A stretch of 64,000 bases of DNA. Source: Symbiodinium natans (Eukaryota; Sar; Dinophyceae; Suessiales; Symbiodiniaceae). Positions 20,715-30,590 of the stretch are shown one piece after another (position 1 is the stretch's first letter; each line of letters begins with the position of its first letter). The stretch is from NCBI GenBank assembly GCA_905221605.1, contig CAJNDS010002286.1:23501-87500 (forward strand), in the 5' to 3' direction. The translations under genes were made by a program, and so were the position numbers. The notes below the pieces were generated by a model. That model was not told where the DNA came from and searched no databases. It worked only from the letters and a program-made list of their open reading frames with translations.

Positions 20715-20766
20715 CTCCTCCTCGCCTTGTGGGCTCGCTGCCCACTAGGTGTCTTACTCGGGGTGC

Positions 20767-23700
20767 TCAATGTCCATCATGTCGGCGTAGCAGAGCATCA
20801 TTGAAGGGTCTACGGTAGTACAAGGGGTAGCGCTCCAAACAATGAGAACACACCTTGTACTCCGTCACGCGCGACCGGACCTCCCTCATTCCACGGCAGT
20901 GGAACAAGTGCACCTTTTCTCCATGTTCAGACTTGTAGAAGACACCTGTGAAGAGCTCGAAGTCGTACTCGGGGCTCTGCCTCGTACGAGGCGGGTCGGG
21001 CACTTGGCCCACTTGTGTTTCCTCGGCAACCGCCGTGGTTGTCCGAGCTGGCTCCACATTTTCCACCAATCGTGTAGTTGGCGCAGTAGCTGACGACGAC
21101 GATGACATAGCCACAGGAGAACCCTGACTCACAGGAGGCGAGGACTGCACCTCTTCCGCCCGCAATCCCATCAGCTCCTCTTGAAGGGCTCTCGTTGTCT
21201 GATCTCGGATTCGCAGAAGTCTCCGGGCCCTTCGGACTGTAGCCTCATCACTACCACAGCATCTTCCAAGGCACCACTTCATCACCTCCCAGATTCCAAT
21301 CATCGCCACACCACAAAGCACCATCAAGCCATAGAACTCGATTCCAGCGTCGTAGGGCAAAGGGTCCTTCTTGGGCTCCTGGGACAGCTCTGCCCCTTGC
21401 GTGCCCTTAACCAAGGCACACACCACCAACATCATCATGATCCTCATCTGGTTGAAGCGAACCTCCGACTCCGGCAGTTTGACCCCGTTCAGGATCACCT
21501 CCTTCGGGCCCTCCAGGAACTCTCCAACTGTCATCATCTTCCAAAGAACACGAAGATCACGCAGCCGTGGTGCAGGAACTGCCTTCGTTCCCATGTCCGC
21601 CGCCTGCACTTCCCCCGGGGAATGCTTCAGCTCCAGACGCCCCGACGCTGTTTCCTGGCGCAGGAATCGCGCCCGTATCCTAAGGTGACGTGTCTTCCAG
21701 CTCCCCGGGGCACTTGACGCGAGCCCCAGTGCTGCCAGGTTGTCGATCAACATGGTGACGTCCACCTTCGGATGAATCTCCTTGATCCACTCCTTGATGC
21801 TCATGGCTTGCTGGTAGGCATTGATGACCTCATACAACTCTGCCTCCGCCACCGAGAGAGAAATCACGGGTTGTCGCGCCATTCTCCAAGCCACAAATCC
21901 TCCATACAACATCGTCGCAGCGCAGCCGAAGCTGCGTCCGCCTCCCGGCGCATAGCTTGCGTCTGAATAAGCCAGCACAGTCGGTCCCGTGCCATCGTAG
22001 GTCAAGCCGAGGTCCACGGTGTCACGAAGATAGCGCAACACCATGCGCCCCAGTTTCAGCGCAGCCTCAGGACTTCGGGTAGCGGCACTGCATACATGAG
22101 CCACAGCAAAGCTCACGTCAGGTCGAGTCCGCATACTGAGCCATAACAGTTCTCCAGCCAGTTTTTGAGCAGCATGCACCGCCGAAGGATCCGGCTCTGT
22201 CTCCTCGGCTCCATCCTCCGGCTCGGGGACCTGTGGCATTGCCTCCCGGGTTGCAGGTACCAACGACGGAGTCCATGTTTCCACACCATGCTCACGCAAG
22301 AGATCTCCAATGTAGCCCCCTTGACACACGTGATAGGCGATCCCTCCGTCCTTCATCGTGCTGCGTATCTCCATTCCCAGGTAGCGCACAGGGTCCCTTC
22401 CCACAAACTCCAGCGGACTGCATTTCCATCCAGCGCCCTCCTCCTCAGTTCCATTCACCAGCCATGAGTACATCTCCTCGATGTGGGCCCGCTTGCCGAG
22501 GAACAACACGTCATCGACATAAACCACCATCATCGCGATGGTCTCCTGTGGATCATCCACCGGATGCAAACGCCACACCGACTCGTCCGTTTCAAGCTGC
22601 GTGAACTTCATGTCGCGTCCCTCCACCGTCAGGCGTGCGTTGCGAATCCGCCTGTCTCGAAAGATTCCCCACAGACGAGGAGCCTCTCGCAAGCCGTACA
22701 AGACTCGATCCACCTTGTACGCTGTTCCCGGGGGCACCACACCAGCTTCCACCAGGATCTTTGGAGCCGTCACCGCATACTGCGTAGCACTCTCCGTCAT
22801 CGGCGTCAAGGTGAAGGCGCTGTTAATGTCCGTTCCAGCTGCTTCCCAGTTTCGGCTCGCCGCAGTCGCCAATGAACATCTCACACTCTCGGCCTTCGCA
22901 TTCGCGGTGTAGAGCTCGGTGGTGTCACCATCCTTGACAAAATTCCCGCATATTACGAAACGGGTTTTCCGTTTGTATTTGCTCTGATGCACATCCTCCG
23001 GCGGCTTCACCGTGAACACAGTTTTGCCCGGCACCAAGATCAACTCACCCGCTTCAGATTGCCGCTTTGCCTGCGACAGAGGTATTGGTCTCAAGGTCCC
23101 GGATGTTTCCAGCGTTGCGACCTCCTTCTTCATGCTCGGCACCCAGTCGGTCAAGTGCTCTCTTACCTCCTGCAGGCTGACATTGTGCACCACTTCCAAG
23201 GGCCCTTCAAGTCCTTGCAGCAGCTGCTCCACATTCTGGGTCACCGCTTCCTCCACCGAAACCTTGTTCACACGCAGCATTTTCAAGCGAACTTCATCCA
23301 CATGAGCTTGGTTGTCCTGCATGAGATAGAGCTCCATGTAGGCGACGGTCTCTTCCAGGTTGTCGATGACGGTCTTCACATGCTCATCCACAATGCCCGT
23401 CTGCCTCTCTTGTCTTTCCCATATCTCCCTTTCTTCCTCCAGCAGCTCTCGTGCCCATAGAAGTCGTTCTTGTACTCTTTCACGAACATGGTCCTGGACG
23501 GGGAACGTTGGTGTTGCGCTCAATTCACCCTCGCCTCCATCCCCTTCACGCACAAACTTCATTGTCCAGTGCACTCCCAGCTCCACATGTCCCCCGGGTA
23601 CATGAACACTTTCATTCCAACCACCACCCTTCTCGATGTCGTTCCCCTGCAATACTTTCTGCTGCGGCTCCTGAACATCGTCTTCCTCCTCCTCATCTGC

Positions 23701-26700
23701 CCCAACAGGCACCATGAAACCCATGTCCCGCAAGAGGTTGTAGTTCTCAGATCCCACATTCTTGAACTTCCTTGGAACGTAGCCCACCACGGTGACTCGG
23801 GTTCCTGTCCATGGCATCGTCGCGTGCCACCTGTGAGCCCACAAGGCTTGGATCTTTCCCTTCACATCCATGGTTCTTCCACGCACCAATCCCCTGGTTG
23901 TTGCCCTGTACACATCCAGCGCCGTGTTTTCTTCCAGGTACGTCTGCTCCCACACTTCTCCTCCAGAAAAGTCACCCATGCCATACACTGAGTTCGCGAA
24001 CTCTCGCTCGTTGTGTAGGTCACGATGTGGTAGCAGCTCCTGGTTCACATTCACGACGATGGTTCCGAAAGGCATTGGCTCCTTCATCTTGTTTCTGAGA
24101 AAGGTCGTGAGGAAACGGGTGACCTTGGGGAACTTGGTCGTGTTGGTTTGCACGCCCCAGACTCCTCCGTGGACGTAGGCCCCCGTACTCCAACTCCCAC
24201 ACCAATCAAAGTCCTGTGTCCCCCTCTTTTTCGGACCACTTGTCAACCGAAGTGCTCGGACGATCTCCAACGCATCCTCGTCTTCGTACTTGTTATATTC
24301 AAGTTTGTCGTGGGCCCTTTGCTCCGCAATCTCTTCTTCTCCATCTTCTTGCCCTTCTTGTAGCACACGTACTCCCGGGCCATCTGGATCTTCCAATCGC
24401 CTCTTTCCACGAACTCGCCGTCCTGGATCTACGCGATCGGCCACCCATGACTCATCTCCACCAGAGGGTACTTCATCATCTCGAACCACTCTCATGTGCA
24501 GCGTTCTGTGCCAGGTTCCATCCGCCAGTTCAAGTACATGCCCTTCACGCACATCATCGGCCGGACCCAGGTACACTGCCTCCTCCCATCTTGGGTCGAA
24601 AGGCCCCACATCCCTTTTTGTCTTCACCATCACTTGGGACCCGAACTGAATCGGCGTCATTGTTTTTCCAAGCTGACGAGTGTTGTGGGCTGCACACGCA
24701 TGCTTCATTGCACAGGGCCAGTACTTCTTGTTCAAGCCGGAAGCCGTGAGCAACACACGCGCCCTAGCCTTCAGCCACTTCACCTGGTTCTCCGCCATGG
24801 CATTCTGCGTCGGGGCCAAACCTTCAGTGTAAGTCTGGTAGATGTCCCGCTCCCGGCACCACCTTCGCAGTTGCTTAGTCCTGAACTCACGTGCCCTGTC
24901 AGAGTGTATCCTGGCCAGTGGAAATCCATTGGCCCTGAGGTAGATGTAAAGGTCTTGGACTGCCGCGAGGATGTCCGCACCCTTGTGCTTGGCGAGAGGA
25001 ACCGCGAACCTGAGGACCTGGAATTCTTGTGGTTTGTTTAGGTCCCCCACCAATCTCTTCCACTCCTCCTCATGGTCCTTGTCCTCCTTCCTTTCCACCT
25101 CCTCTTCAGCTGCTTCTGGTTCAGGACCTTCCTCATCCACCTCCTCCTGGCCCAGGTACTCATCGATGTCATCAGGGATCGGCATGTCCTTGGAGACCAC
25201 ATCAAAGGCCTTCGGGAACACATAGGTAGCTGCCAAAACGAACTTGTACTTGTTGGCCCTCCCGTTGTCGTTCCGCTCGTCTATTCCCTTTTCTGCAAAC
25301 GCGCCACCAATGTCCAGGCTCAAGACGTAGGCGTCCCTGTGAAGCACTCTTCTCGCCGGTCGCCCCGTTCCCGCCGCCGACAAACACACCGAGCAATCTC
25401 TCCTAAATGGCCAATGCCCCGCTTCAACGTGACGCCGCCATTCTTCCAGCTGCTTCGGAGTGAAGGTGTTCATCGCCACAGAAATTTCGCCTCTCCATGC
25501 CCATCTTCGGATCCCCTTCGCCAGTGCTTCTCGTAGTCCCGGAGCCCAAACAGCCATGTCCTTCGAATTCCCAGGTTCCGGCCATTCACGTCTCGTGTCC
25601 TTCAAGCCACTGAGCTCGTCCAACTCCATGGTAGTGAGCAACCCCGTTGGCTTCCTCTGAGGATGCCCAAGTGCGCCCTGATCAAACCGGTACATGTTCA
25701 TGCCGTTGTTTTTCATGTGCTCGACCAACTTCGTTCTCCAAAACGACGCACACTTCTCCATGACCTCATTGGACACTGCCCCGGGTTGCAAGAACTCGCG
25801 CGGATCGTCAGGGTGCTCCATGCCGAACGCCACTGCCGGACCCCTGTCCCTTCTCGGGTAGCACATATCCAAGCCCGTTTCTGCAACCAAGCACAACCAC
25901 ACCATGCGCAAGATCAGGTTGTTGTCGCCTCTCACCAGTGCCTCTTCATCCCTTGTCAGTTGCCCAGGAAGACCCCAGAGATGTTGCGCCGACCTCACCG
26001 GCCGTGGTGCATTGTTACGCCCCTGCAGTTCGCGATGTCGTAGAAGGGAAAAGGTCCTGCAAGGTGGTCCCCCCACAATGGCATGTATCTTCCCCTGTGA
26101 GGCCGCCCACAAGAGCAGCGCGAAGATGCCGCCGTTGGTTCCGATGTCCCACGATTTGGACTGGGTAAGGTCAATCTCCAGCACTTCTGCCATAGATGCC
26201 TCACGTGTTTCACCCCGTGGACCCTGAACTCTGCACCCAGTCAAGGTCTTGATCGGATCTGAGGATTCCCCCTTCCCGGAGAACAAGTGCACAATCCATC
26301 GGCGGCTCGCCCACAAGGATCTCCGTCTTGCGCGATTCAATGGGAGCGACTTCATCAACTTCCAGGCTTCCTCGTTGCTCTGCGGGATTTTCTCGAAGAT
26401 CCGGATCTTGTCCTCAAACGGCACGTCCGACATGAACTCCGCGCTCAGAACGGCTCGCAGACCATCGGAGGGATCCCCCGTTACGACGTAGTCCTTCAAG
26501 AAATCCGCCCAGTTCCTTCCCTCATGCGACCTTGCCACCTTGATCGACGTCTCCAGTTCCTGCATGGTCCTCAGCGCCTCGTCGGCCTTGGTGCCCTCCA
26601 ACTCCGCAATGAGCCTCAAAGCATCACACTCTCGGACTTCCGGGCACGACGACCGCGTGTAGACTTGTACTTCAGGTCGGCTGGGGTGTCTCAATCTGCA

Positions 26701-29700
26701 TCCGCGCGCGTTCCAGACGAACTCATACCCCAGCTGTCTAACAAGGGTTCCAAGGGGCACAATTGGTTGAGCTTGGTTGTCCCCCAAGATCGTTCCCTTG
26801 TCCGACTGAGGCAACTCAATCTTGGTGTCCCCAGCCAGCGCAACTTCCACCTTCGCGGCCTTCTTCTTCTCCTCCACAGTGCCTGGTCGTAGTGCATGAG
26901 TAGCCCCACTGTCCAACAGCCCCATTTTGCTAACTGCTGGCAACGTTCCCAGTGCCTGAGCTCTTCGCACCTCCTCACTCTCAGCCGAGGTGATACGCAT
27001 CACCTTCATCGTGGCGCTGTGCTCCATCAAGGACTTGACCATTTTCTGCGCATTCTCCAACATCTGTTGCATGTCCATAGGCGTGCCAGGTATGGGGTCA
27101 TCTAGCGTAGATCTCGTTGCCATAGGAGTCGACGCCATCGTACTCGCCTCCGATATCACCGTGGCCACATCATCCGCCTTGATCATCTTCTGGGTCTCGG
27201 GCTGCATCGGCTTCGCCTGCACTTGCGCTGCCGTTGGAGTTGTAGGTGTAGAGGCCGATGCAGTCGTGGTAGTACCCTCCGCCGGCCTTGTAGGACACGC
27301 CTTCGATTGATGTCCCTTCCCACCACAGTTCCAGCACCGTTCTCTCTTTGCATCCCGGTCCGGCCAACTATGGACAAACCGGCATGCCTTTCCACGTCTA
27401 CACCCACCATCCGTAACACCAAAAAACTTGCAAGGTTTTTGAGATCCAGCACTGTCTCCCTTGGGTTGGTTGTTGGCTGCCCCACCTGCAAGACCCTTCA
27501 GTCTGGCCTGAGGACTGTTAGGCGTGGTCGATGGCGAGTTGTTGCCCGGCACCCCCTTTGGTTTTCTGGAGGCCAGCTGCTCAAACTCCGCCAGGAGAGC
27601 CTTATGCACCGCCTTCACGTTGTCCTCCACCGGCACGAAGTCGACCTTCAGTTGGTAGCGGACCAGGTTCATACGAAAGGCCACCTCATGGTGGTCCAAC
27701 AGTGGCTTCTTCACCAAGACGTCGATACCTCGAAGTAGCACCGACGGGTCTGGTATCACCACCCCCAAATCCTTTGCCCTCTGGAAGTACCTCCACCACA
27801 AGCGCAGACCATCCACAGCCTCAGCTGCAGTACTTGTCGCTGGCGGCGACTCCAAGTGGCGCAGCAAAGAACTCTTCTCCATCGCAGATCCCGGGCGATA
27901 CAGCACCATCAAGCGGCTCAGAATTTCCAGCGAAGATCTCACTCTCGACGCCACAAGTTCCCGCCTGATGTCCTCAGGCGTCGATGCCAACAAGAGCGTG
28001 GCCGCCCTCCGATCAACGCGCTGCCACCTCGCCTCCTGCAGCACAGGGGAAGTCAAGGGTGCTAGGTTGAGCCGATTGAAGTGATCTGCCTTCTGGTAGG
28101 AGTCATAGTACGCCTTGGCACAGTCCTTTACTTCCTGCCACCATTCCGCCGACGAAGTTGATAGGTCTCCCATAGCGTGCTCCAGGCAGTGGAGCCAGTC
28201 CCCAAAGTCCACGCTAGCGCTATCACTCAAGGCGGGAAGCATCGGAATGTCTCCCACCGGCTTGTGCACATCCTCGGTTCTCTGGGACTTCGTAATCACC
28301 CGCTCCAAACCTTCCAACAGCCTGCTCATGGGATGACCTCCAGGACCAAGTGACGGCTGCCCCCTTTCTCCTCCCGACTCCGGCAGTGCCTCTGCAGATG
28401 CCACAGCCGGTGGTTGTTTTGATTGCACAGCACCTCCTGATTGACCAAGGTGCCCTCCCAGAACTTGTGGTGGACCTCGTGGATAGACCAACGGCTGCTC
28501 TTGACCTCCTGCTGCGTCACTCTGACCATGTGGCATAAAGCCAAAACGACCTCCTGCTGCGTCACTCTGACCATTCAAAAAACGACCAGGTAGCGGACCA
28601 GGATTGCCTCGAGATTCGGTGGAAGCTCCTTGCTGAACTGGACGTAAAGCATCTAAACTTCCCCCAGGTAGCGGACCAGGATTGCCTCGAGATTCGGTGG
28701 AAGCTCCTTGTTGAACTGGAGGTGAGCCATCTAAACTTCTCCCAGGTAGCGGACCAGGATTGCCTCGAGATTCGGGGAAAGCTCCTTGCTGAACTGGAGG
28801 TAGCGGACCAGGATTGCCTTGAGATTCGGGGAAAGCTCCTTGCTGAACTGGATGTAGCGCACCAGGATTGCCTCGTGGCCCAAGTTGGCCCGACGGACCC
28901 GGCAAGGCCCCCACCAGACCATTCCACAAGTGTTGGCCCCATCCCTGCCCAGGACGAGACCTTGCTGCATGTGGCCACTGCCCTTCTCCCATGCGTTCTC
29001 GCTCCAATTGCATCCTTCCCATCTCTTCTCTCAAGCTACTTGCTTCCCTTTTCGACTCCTCCAACTCCCTCATCATCCCTTGCAGTTGTCCTTGTAGCTG
29101 CTGACGCACTTCTTCCTTCACCGCTTCATAGGTGCTTCCTCCAGAACTGCCACCACCATCCATAGGCCTCGGTCCCACCCCGGTGGCACCATACAGCAGT
29201 GGAGCTCGCTGCTCCATTGCCCTCATCTGTTGCCTCTGCTCATCATCAAACAAAGGCGTCCTCGATGCCTCATCCCGTTCCCCCTGCGACATAGGTGACT
29301 CCAATGCCCTCTGCGATCTCGACGGTCTCGTCATAGGCGATGGAAAGGGACTCGGCATCCACTCCGGGGGTGTCACCTGCTGTGACTGCCCCATAGCCTG
29401 GAAGAAAGCTCCCAGGCGAGAAACCCAGGTCGGCATCGCACCACGCGGTTGTGCCTCTCTTCCCATCGGACTGCCTTGCGCATTCCAGCTGAAACCTCCA
29501 GGTTGTTGATGCCCTCCACTATTCAGGCCATCACGCAGCATGCCCATGTCCCCAGCTTCACCGGCCGGCTCCACCTCCCTCGTCATTGAGGTTGAGGCCA
29601 CCACAGCTTGCATGCCACCTGCAACCACCGCTCCAGAAGCTAGCGCCAAGGCCTGAACTCTTGCCACTTGACCACTTGTACCATGCCCAGAGTCCATGCT

Positions 29701-29961
29701 ATCTCCAGAAACCATTGCTCCATCCACACTTCCAGCCACACCAGTGCCGCCAGCTTCCAGCGCACCATCCGGCCTTACGGCCTCCGGTTGGGCTCCATGA
29801 GCCTCTCCACCATCCAAAGCTGGTCTTACGACCCCCGGTTGGCCCCTCTCGGGCCCCGCAGCTGTTGTTGTCATTCTCGGCGAAGTAGGGCGAGCACCAC
29901 TTGGGCTCATAACCTCCTGGTCGGAGGTCCCAGGAGGCATGGAGTCTGAGGGGTTGGCCAT
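20767..29961 (-). CDS. Gag-Pol polyprotein: gag, CCCH and CCHC fingers, protease, MTase-like, integrase, 2OG-oxygenase-like, RT, RNase H, TM tail
   Basis: 3064 residues. Order: Pro/Gly/Gln-rich gag with internal repeats (about 360-450); CCCH finger near 845 and CCHC knuckle at 876 (CWNCGGKGH); protease LLDSGAT with D1017; methyltransferase-like segment with HLFSGKG (F1227), GGPPCRTFS (Cys1301) and MEHP; integrase DDE with D1550, D1688, E1724 (35 residues between the last two); a 2OG-Fe(II) oxygenase-like segment with H1979-R-D1981, FSGGEVW, H2046 and R2055; RT with YVDD at 2481-2484; RNase H with YSDASY (D2667); then two hydrophobic segments and a C-terminal HLFHC...CSHC cluster. Integrase before RT marks the copia order. 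The first 16 codons lie inside the 5' LTR (start 29961, LTR edge 29914), which is unusual. No stops or frameshifts, so it may be active. MTase and oxygenase activities are inferred from motifs. Confidence 0.92.
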   Translation of the reverse strand: MANPSDSMPPGTSDQEVMSPSGARPTSPRMTTTAAGPERGQPGVVRPALDGGEAHGAQPEAVRPDGALEAGGTGVAGSVDGAMVSGDSMDSGHGTSGQVARVQALALASGAVVAGGMQAVVASTSMTREVEPAGEAGDMGMLRDGLNSGGHQQPGGFSWNAQGSPMGREAQPRGAMPTWVSRLGAFFQAMGQSQQVTPPEWMPSPFPSPMTRPSRSQRALESPMSQGERDEASRTPLFDDEQRQQMRAMEQRAPLLYGATGVGPRPMDGGGSSGGSTYEAVKEEVRQQLQGQLQGMMRELEESKREASSLREEMGRMQLERERMGEGQWPHAARSRPGQGWGQHLWNGLVGALPGPSGQLGPRGNPGALHPVQQGAFPESQGNPGPLPPVQQGAFPESRGNPGPLPGRSLDGSPPVQQGASTESRGNPGPLPGGSLDALRPVQQGASTESRGNPGPLPGRFLNGQSDAAGGRFGFMPHGQSDAAGGQEQPLVYPRGPPQVLGGHLGQSGGAVQSKQPPAVASAEALPESGGERGQPSLGPGGHPMSRLLEGLERVITKSQRTEDVHKPVGDIPMLPALSDSASVDFGDWLHCLEHAMGDLSTSSAEWWQEVKDCAKAYYDSYQKADHFNRLNLAPLTSPVLQEARWQRVDRRAATLLLASTPEDIRRELVASRVRSSLEILSRLMVLYRPGSAMEKSSLLRHLESPPATSTAAEAVDGLRLWWRYFQRAKDLGVVIPDPSVLLRGIDVLVKKPLLDHHEVAFRMNLVRYQLKVDFVPVEDNVKAVHKALLAEFEQLASRKPKGVPGNNSPSTTPNSPQARLKGLAGGAANNQPKGDSAGSQKPCKFFGVTDGGCRRGKACRFVHSWPDRDAKRERCWNCGGKGHQSKACPTRPAEGTTTTASASTPTTPTAAQVQAKPMQPETQKMIKADDVATVISEASTMASTPMATRSTLDDPIPGTPMDMQQMLENAQKMVKSLMEHSATMKVMRITSAESEEVRRAQALGTLPAVSKMGLLDSGATHALRPGTVEEKKKAAKVEVALAGDTKIELPQSDKGTILGDNQAQPIVPLGTLVRQLGYEFVWNARGCRLRHPSRPEVQVYTRSSCPEVRECDALRLIAELEGTKADEALRTMQELETSIKVARSHEGRNWADFLKDYVVTGDPSDGLRAVLSAEFMSDVPFEDKIRIFEKIPQSNEEAWKLMKSLPLNRARRRSLWASRRWIVHLFSGKGESSDPIKTLTGCRVQGPRGETREASMAEVLEIDLTQSKSWDIGTNGGIFALLLWAASQGKIHAIVGGPPCRTFSLLRHRELQGRNNAPRPVRSAQHLWGLPGQLTRDEEALVRGDNNLILRMVWLCLVAETGLDMCYPRRDRGPAVAFGMEHPDDPREFLQPGAVSNEVMEKCASFWRTKLVEHMKNNGMNMYRFDQGALGHPQRKPTGLLTTMELDELSGLKDTRREWPEPGNSKDMAVWAPGLREALAKGIRRWAWRGEISVAMNTFTPKQLEEWRRHVEAGHWPFRRDCSVCLSAAGTGRPARRVLHRDAYVLSLDIGGAFAEKGIDERNDNGRANKYKFVLAATYVFPKAFDVVSKDMPIPDDIDEYLGQEEVDEEGPEPEAAEEEVERKEDKDHEEEWKRLVGDLNKPQEFQVLRFAVPLAKHKGADILAAVQDLYIYLRANGFPLARIHSDRAREFRTKQLRRWCRERDIYQTYTEGLAPTQNAMAENQVKWLKARARVLLTASGLNKKYWPCAMKHACAAHNTRQLGKTMTPIQFGSQVMVKTKRDVGPFDPRWEEAVYLGPADDVREGHVLELADGTWHRTLHMRVVRDDEVPSGGDESWVADRVDPGRRVRGKRRLEDPDGPGVRVLQEGQEDGEEEIAEQRAHDKLEYNKYEDEDALEIVRALRLTSGPKKRGTQDFDWCGSWSTGAYVHGGVWGVQTNTTKFPKVTRFLTTFLRNKMKEPMPFGTIVVNVNQELLPHRDLHNEREFANSVYGMGDFSGGEVWEQTYLEENTALDVYRATTRGLVRGRTMDVKGKIQALWAHRWHATMPWTGTRVTVVGYVPRKFKNVGSENYNLLRDMGFMVPVGADEEEEDDVQEPQQKVLQGNDIEKGGGWNESVHVPGGHVELGVHWTMKFVREGDGGEGELSATPTFPVQDHVRERVQERLLWARELLEEEREIWERQERQTGIVDEHVKTVIDNLEETVAYMELYLMQDNQAHVDEVRLKMLRVNKVSVEEAVTQNVEQLLQGLEGPLEVVHNVSLQEVREHLTDWVPSMKKEVATLETSGTLRPIPLSQAKRQSEAGELILVPGKTVFTVKPPEDVHQSKYKRKTRFVICGNFVKDGDTTELYTANAKAESVRCSLATAASRNWEAAGTDINSAFTLTPMTESATQYAVTAPKILVEAGVVPPGTAYKVDRVLYGLREAPRLWGIFRDRRIRNARLTVEGRDMKFTQLETDESVWRLHPVDDPQETIAMMVVYVDDVLFLGKRAHIEEMYSWLVNGTEEEGAGWKCSPLEFVGRDPVRYLGMEIRSTMKDGGIAYHVCQGGYIGDLLREHGVETWTPSLVPATREAMPQVPEPEDGAEETEPDPSAVHAAQKLAGELLWLSMRTRPDVSFAVAHVCSAATRSPEAALKLGRMVLRYLRDTVDLGLTYDGTGPTVLAYSDASYAPGGGRSFGCAATMLYGGFVAWRMARQPVISLSVAEAELYEVINAYQQAMSIKEWIKEIHPKVDVTMLIDNLAALGLASSAPGSWKTRHLRIRARFLRQETASGRLELKHSPGEVQAADMGTKAVPAPRLRDLRVLWKMMTVGEFLEGPKEVILNGVKLPESEVRFNQMRIMMMLVVCALVKGTQGAELSQEPKKDPLPYDAGIEFYGLMVLCGVAMIGIWEVMKWCLGRCCGSDEATVRRARRLLRIRDQTTRALQEELMGLRAEEVQSSPPVSQGSPVAMSSSSSATAPTTRLVENVEPARTTTAVAEETQVGQVPDPPRTRQSPEYDFELFTGVFYKSEHGEKVHLFHCRGMREVRSRVTEYKVCSHCLERYPLYYRRPFNDALLRRHDGH
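28590..28875 (-). repeat. Tandem repeat within gag
   Basis: Five or so copies of a segment reading ESRGNPGPLPG on the minus strand (TAGCGGACCAGGATTGCCTC on the plus strand), spaced 60-100 bp, with VQQGA in between. Gives a flexible Pro/Gly/Gln gag region. Confidence 0.85.
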
Positions 29962-30200
29962 GGCTCACAGAGTTCACTCGAATTTTTCCTTCCACAACAG
30001 CAACGACACGAAATCCTTGGCCTTACTCGTTCAGGTGCTATACCTGCGATGCCTTGTACATGTAAAAAACTGTGTTGCGTGCCCACTCCGGGCCATGTGC
30101 TTCTTTGCCCTTCACCTCGTTTTGCCCTTCACCGGGCTTGGGCCGCTTCACAGCGACATGTACTTCTCTCTCTTCCTGGAAAAACGTGAGCACACCAGCA
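29914..30200 (-). repeat. 5' LTR containing the polyprotein start codon
   Basis: 287 bp. The ATG at 29961-29959 and 48 bp of coding sequence lie inside it. No convincing tRNA primer-binding site follows directly, because coding sequence continues without a leader. Confidence 0.88.
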
Positions 30201-30255
30201 CTAAACCCTAAACCCTAAACCCTAAACCCTAAACCCTAAACCCTAAACCCTAAAC
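30201..30255. repeat. CCCTAAA array, right half of the split target
   Basis: About 7.5 CCCTAAA units directly against the 5' LTR. Confidence 0.9.
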
Positions 30256-30590
30256 TCAGGGCCTAGGCCGCCCCCCTACAGAGGGGGGGCGGCGCTTAAG
30301 CCCTTCGACCTCTATGGCGAAAGTCGACCCAGGTCGCTTGCCCGCCTCCTGCAGCCAGGAGGTCGGTAGCACCCACGATGGGCCCGGTACCGGAGCAGGT
30401 TCTCCCAGGGACCAGTACTGGTCCCCTTAATAAAGTAAATACCCTAAACCCCAAGCCCTTCACCTGGGCGTGGCTGGCCGTTTTGGGGGGGGTACCCCAA
30501 GGCCCCCAGGCCAGGAGGACCCGGACCCTCACCGCAGCGTGTCCAGGGACCAGGGGGGCTCAGGTCAGGCCAGGCAGGGAGGGTGCTCAA
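30256..30590. other. GC-rich spacer with a strong hairpin
   Basis: A perfect stem GCCGCCCCCC / GGGGGGCGGC (about 30269-30295) is the only structure seen; no gene recognised. Confidence 0.5.

Larger units (their letters stand above)
20422..30200 (-). mobile_element. Complete copia-type LTR retrotransposon, 9.78 kb, with MTase-like and 2OG-oxygenase-like domains
   Basis: Direct repeats 29914-30200 (5' LTR) and 20422-20714 (3' LTR) flank one uninterrupted ORF. On the minus strand the LTR starts TGCTGGTG. A polypurine tract (GAGGAGGAG, 20715-20723) lies directly before the 3' LTR. The target duplication CTAAA (20417-20421 and 30201-30205) lies in a CCCTAAA array that resumes on the far side, so the element jumped into a telomere-like array; in such a repeat the duplication is also expected by chance. 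The two LTRs differ mainly by short indels (an extra GGGCCT-type segment and a TCTC repeat), indicating a fairly young insertion. Confidence 0.93.

Noticed and set aside
24000-29900. Plus-strand frames of 100-200 codons across the minus-strand copia element
   Set aside because: Shadows of the 3064-residue polyprotein.
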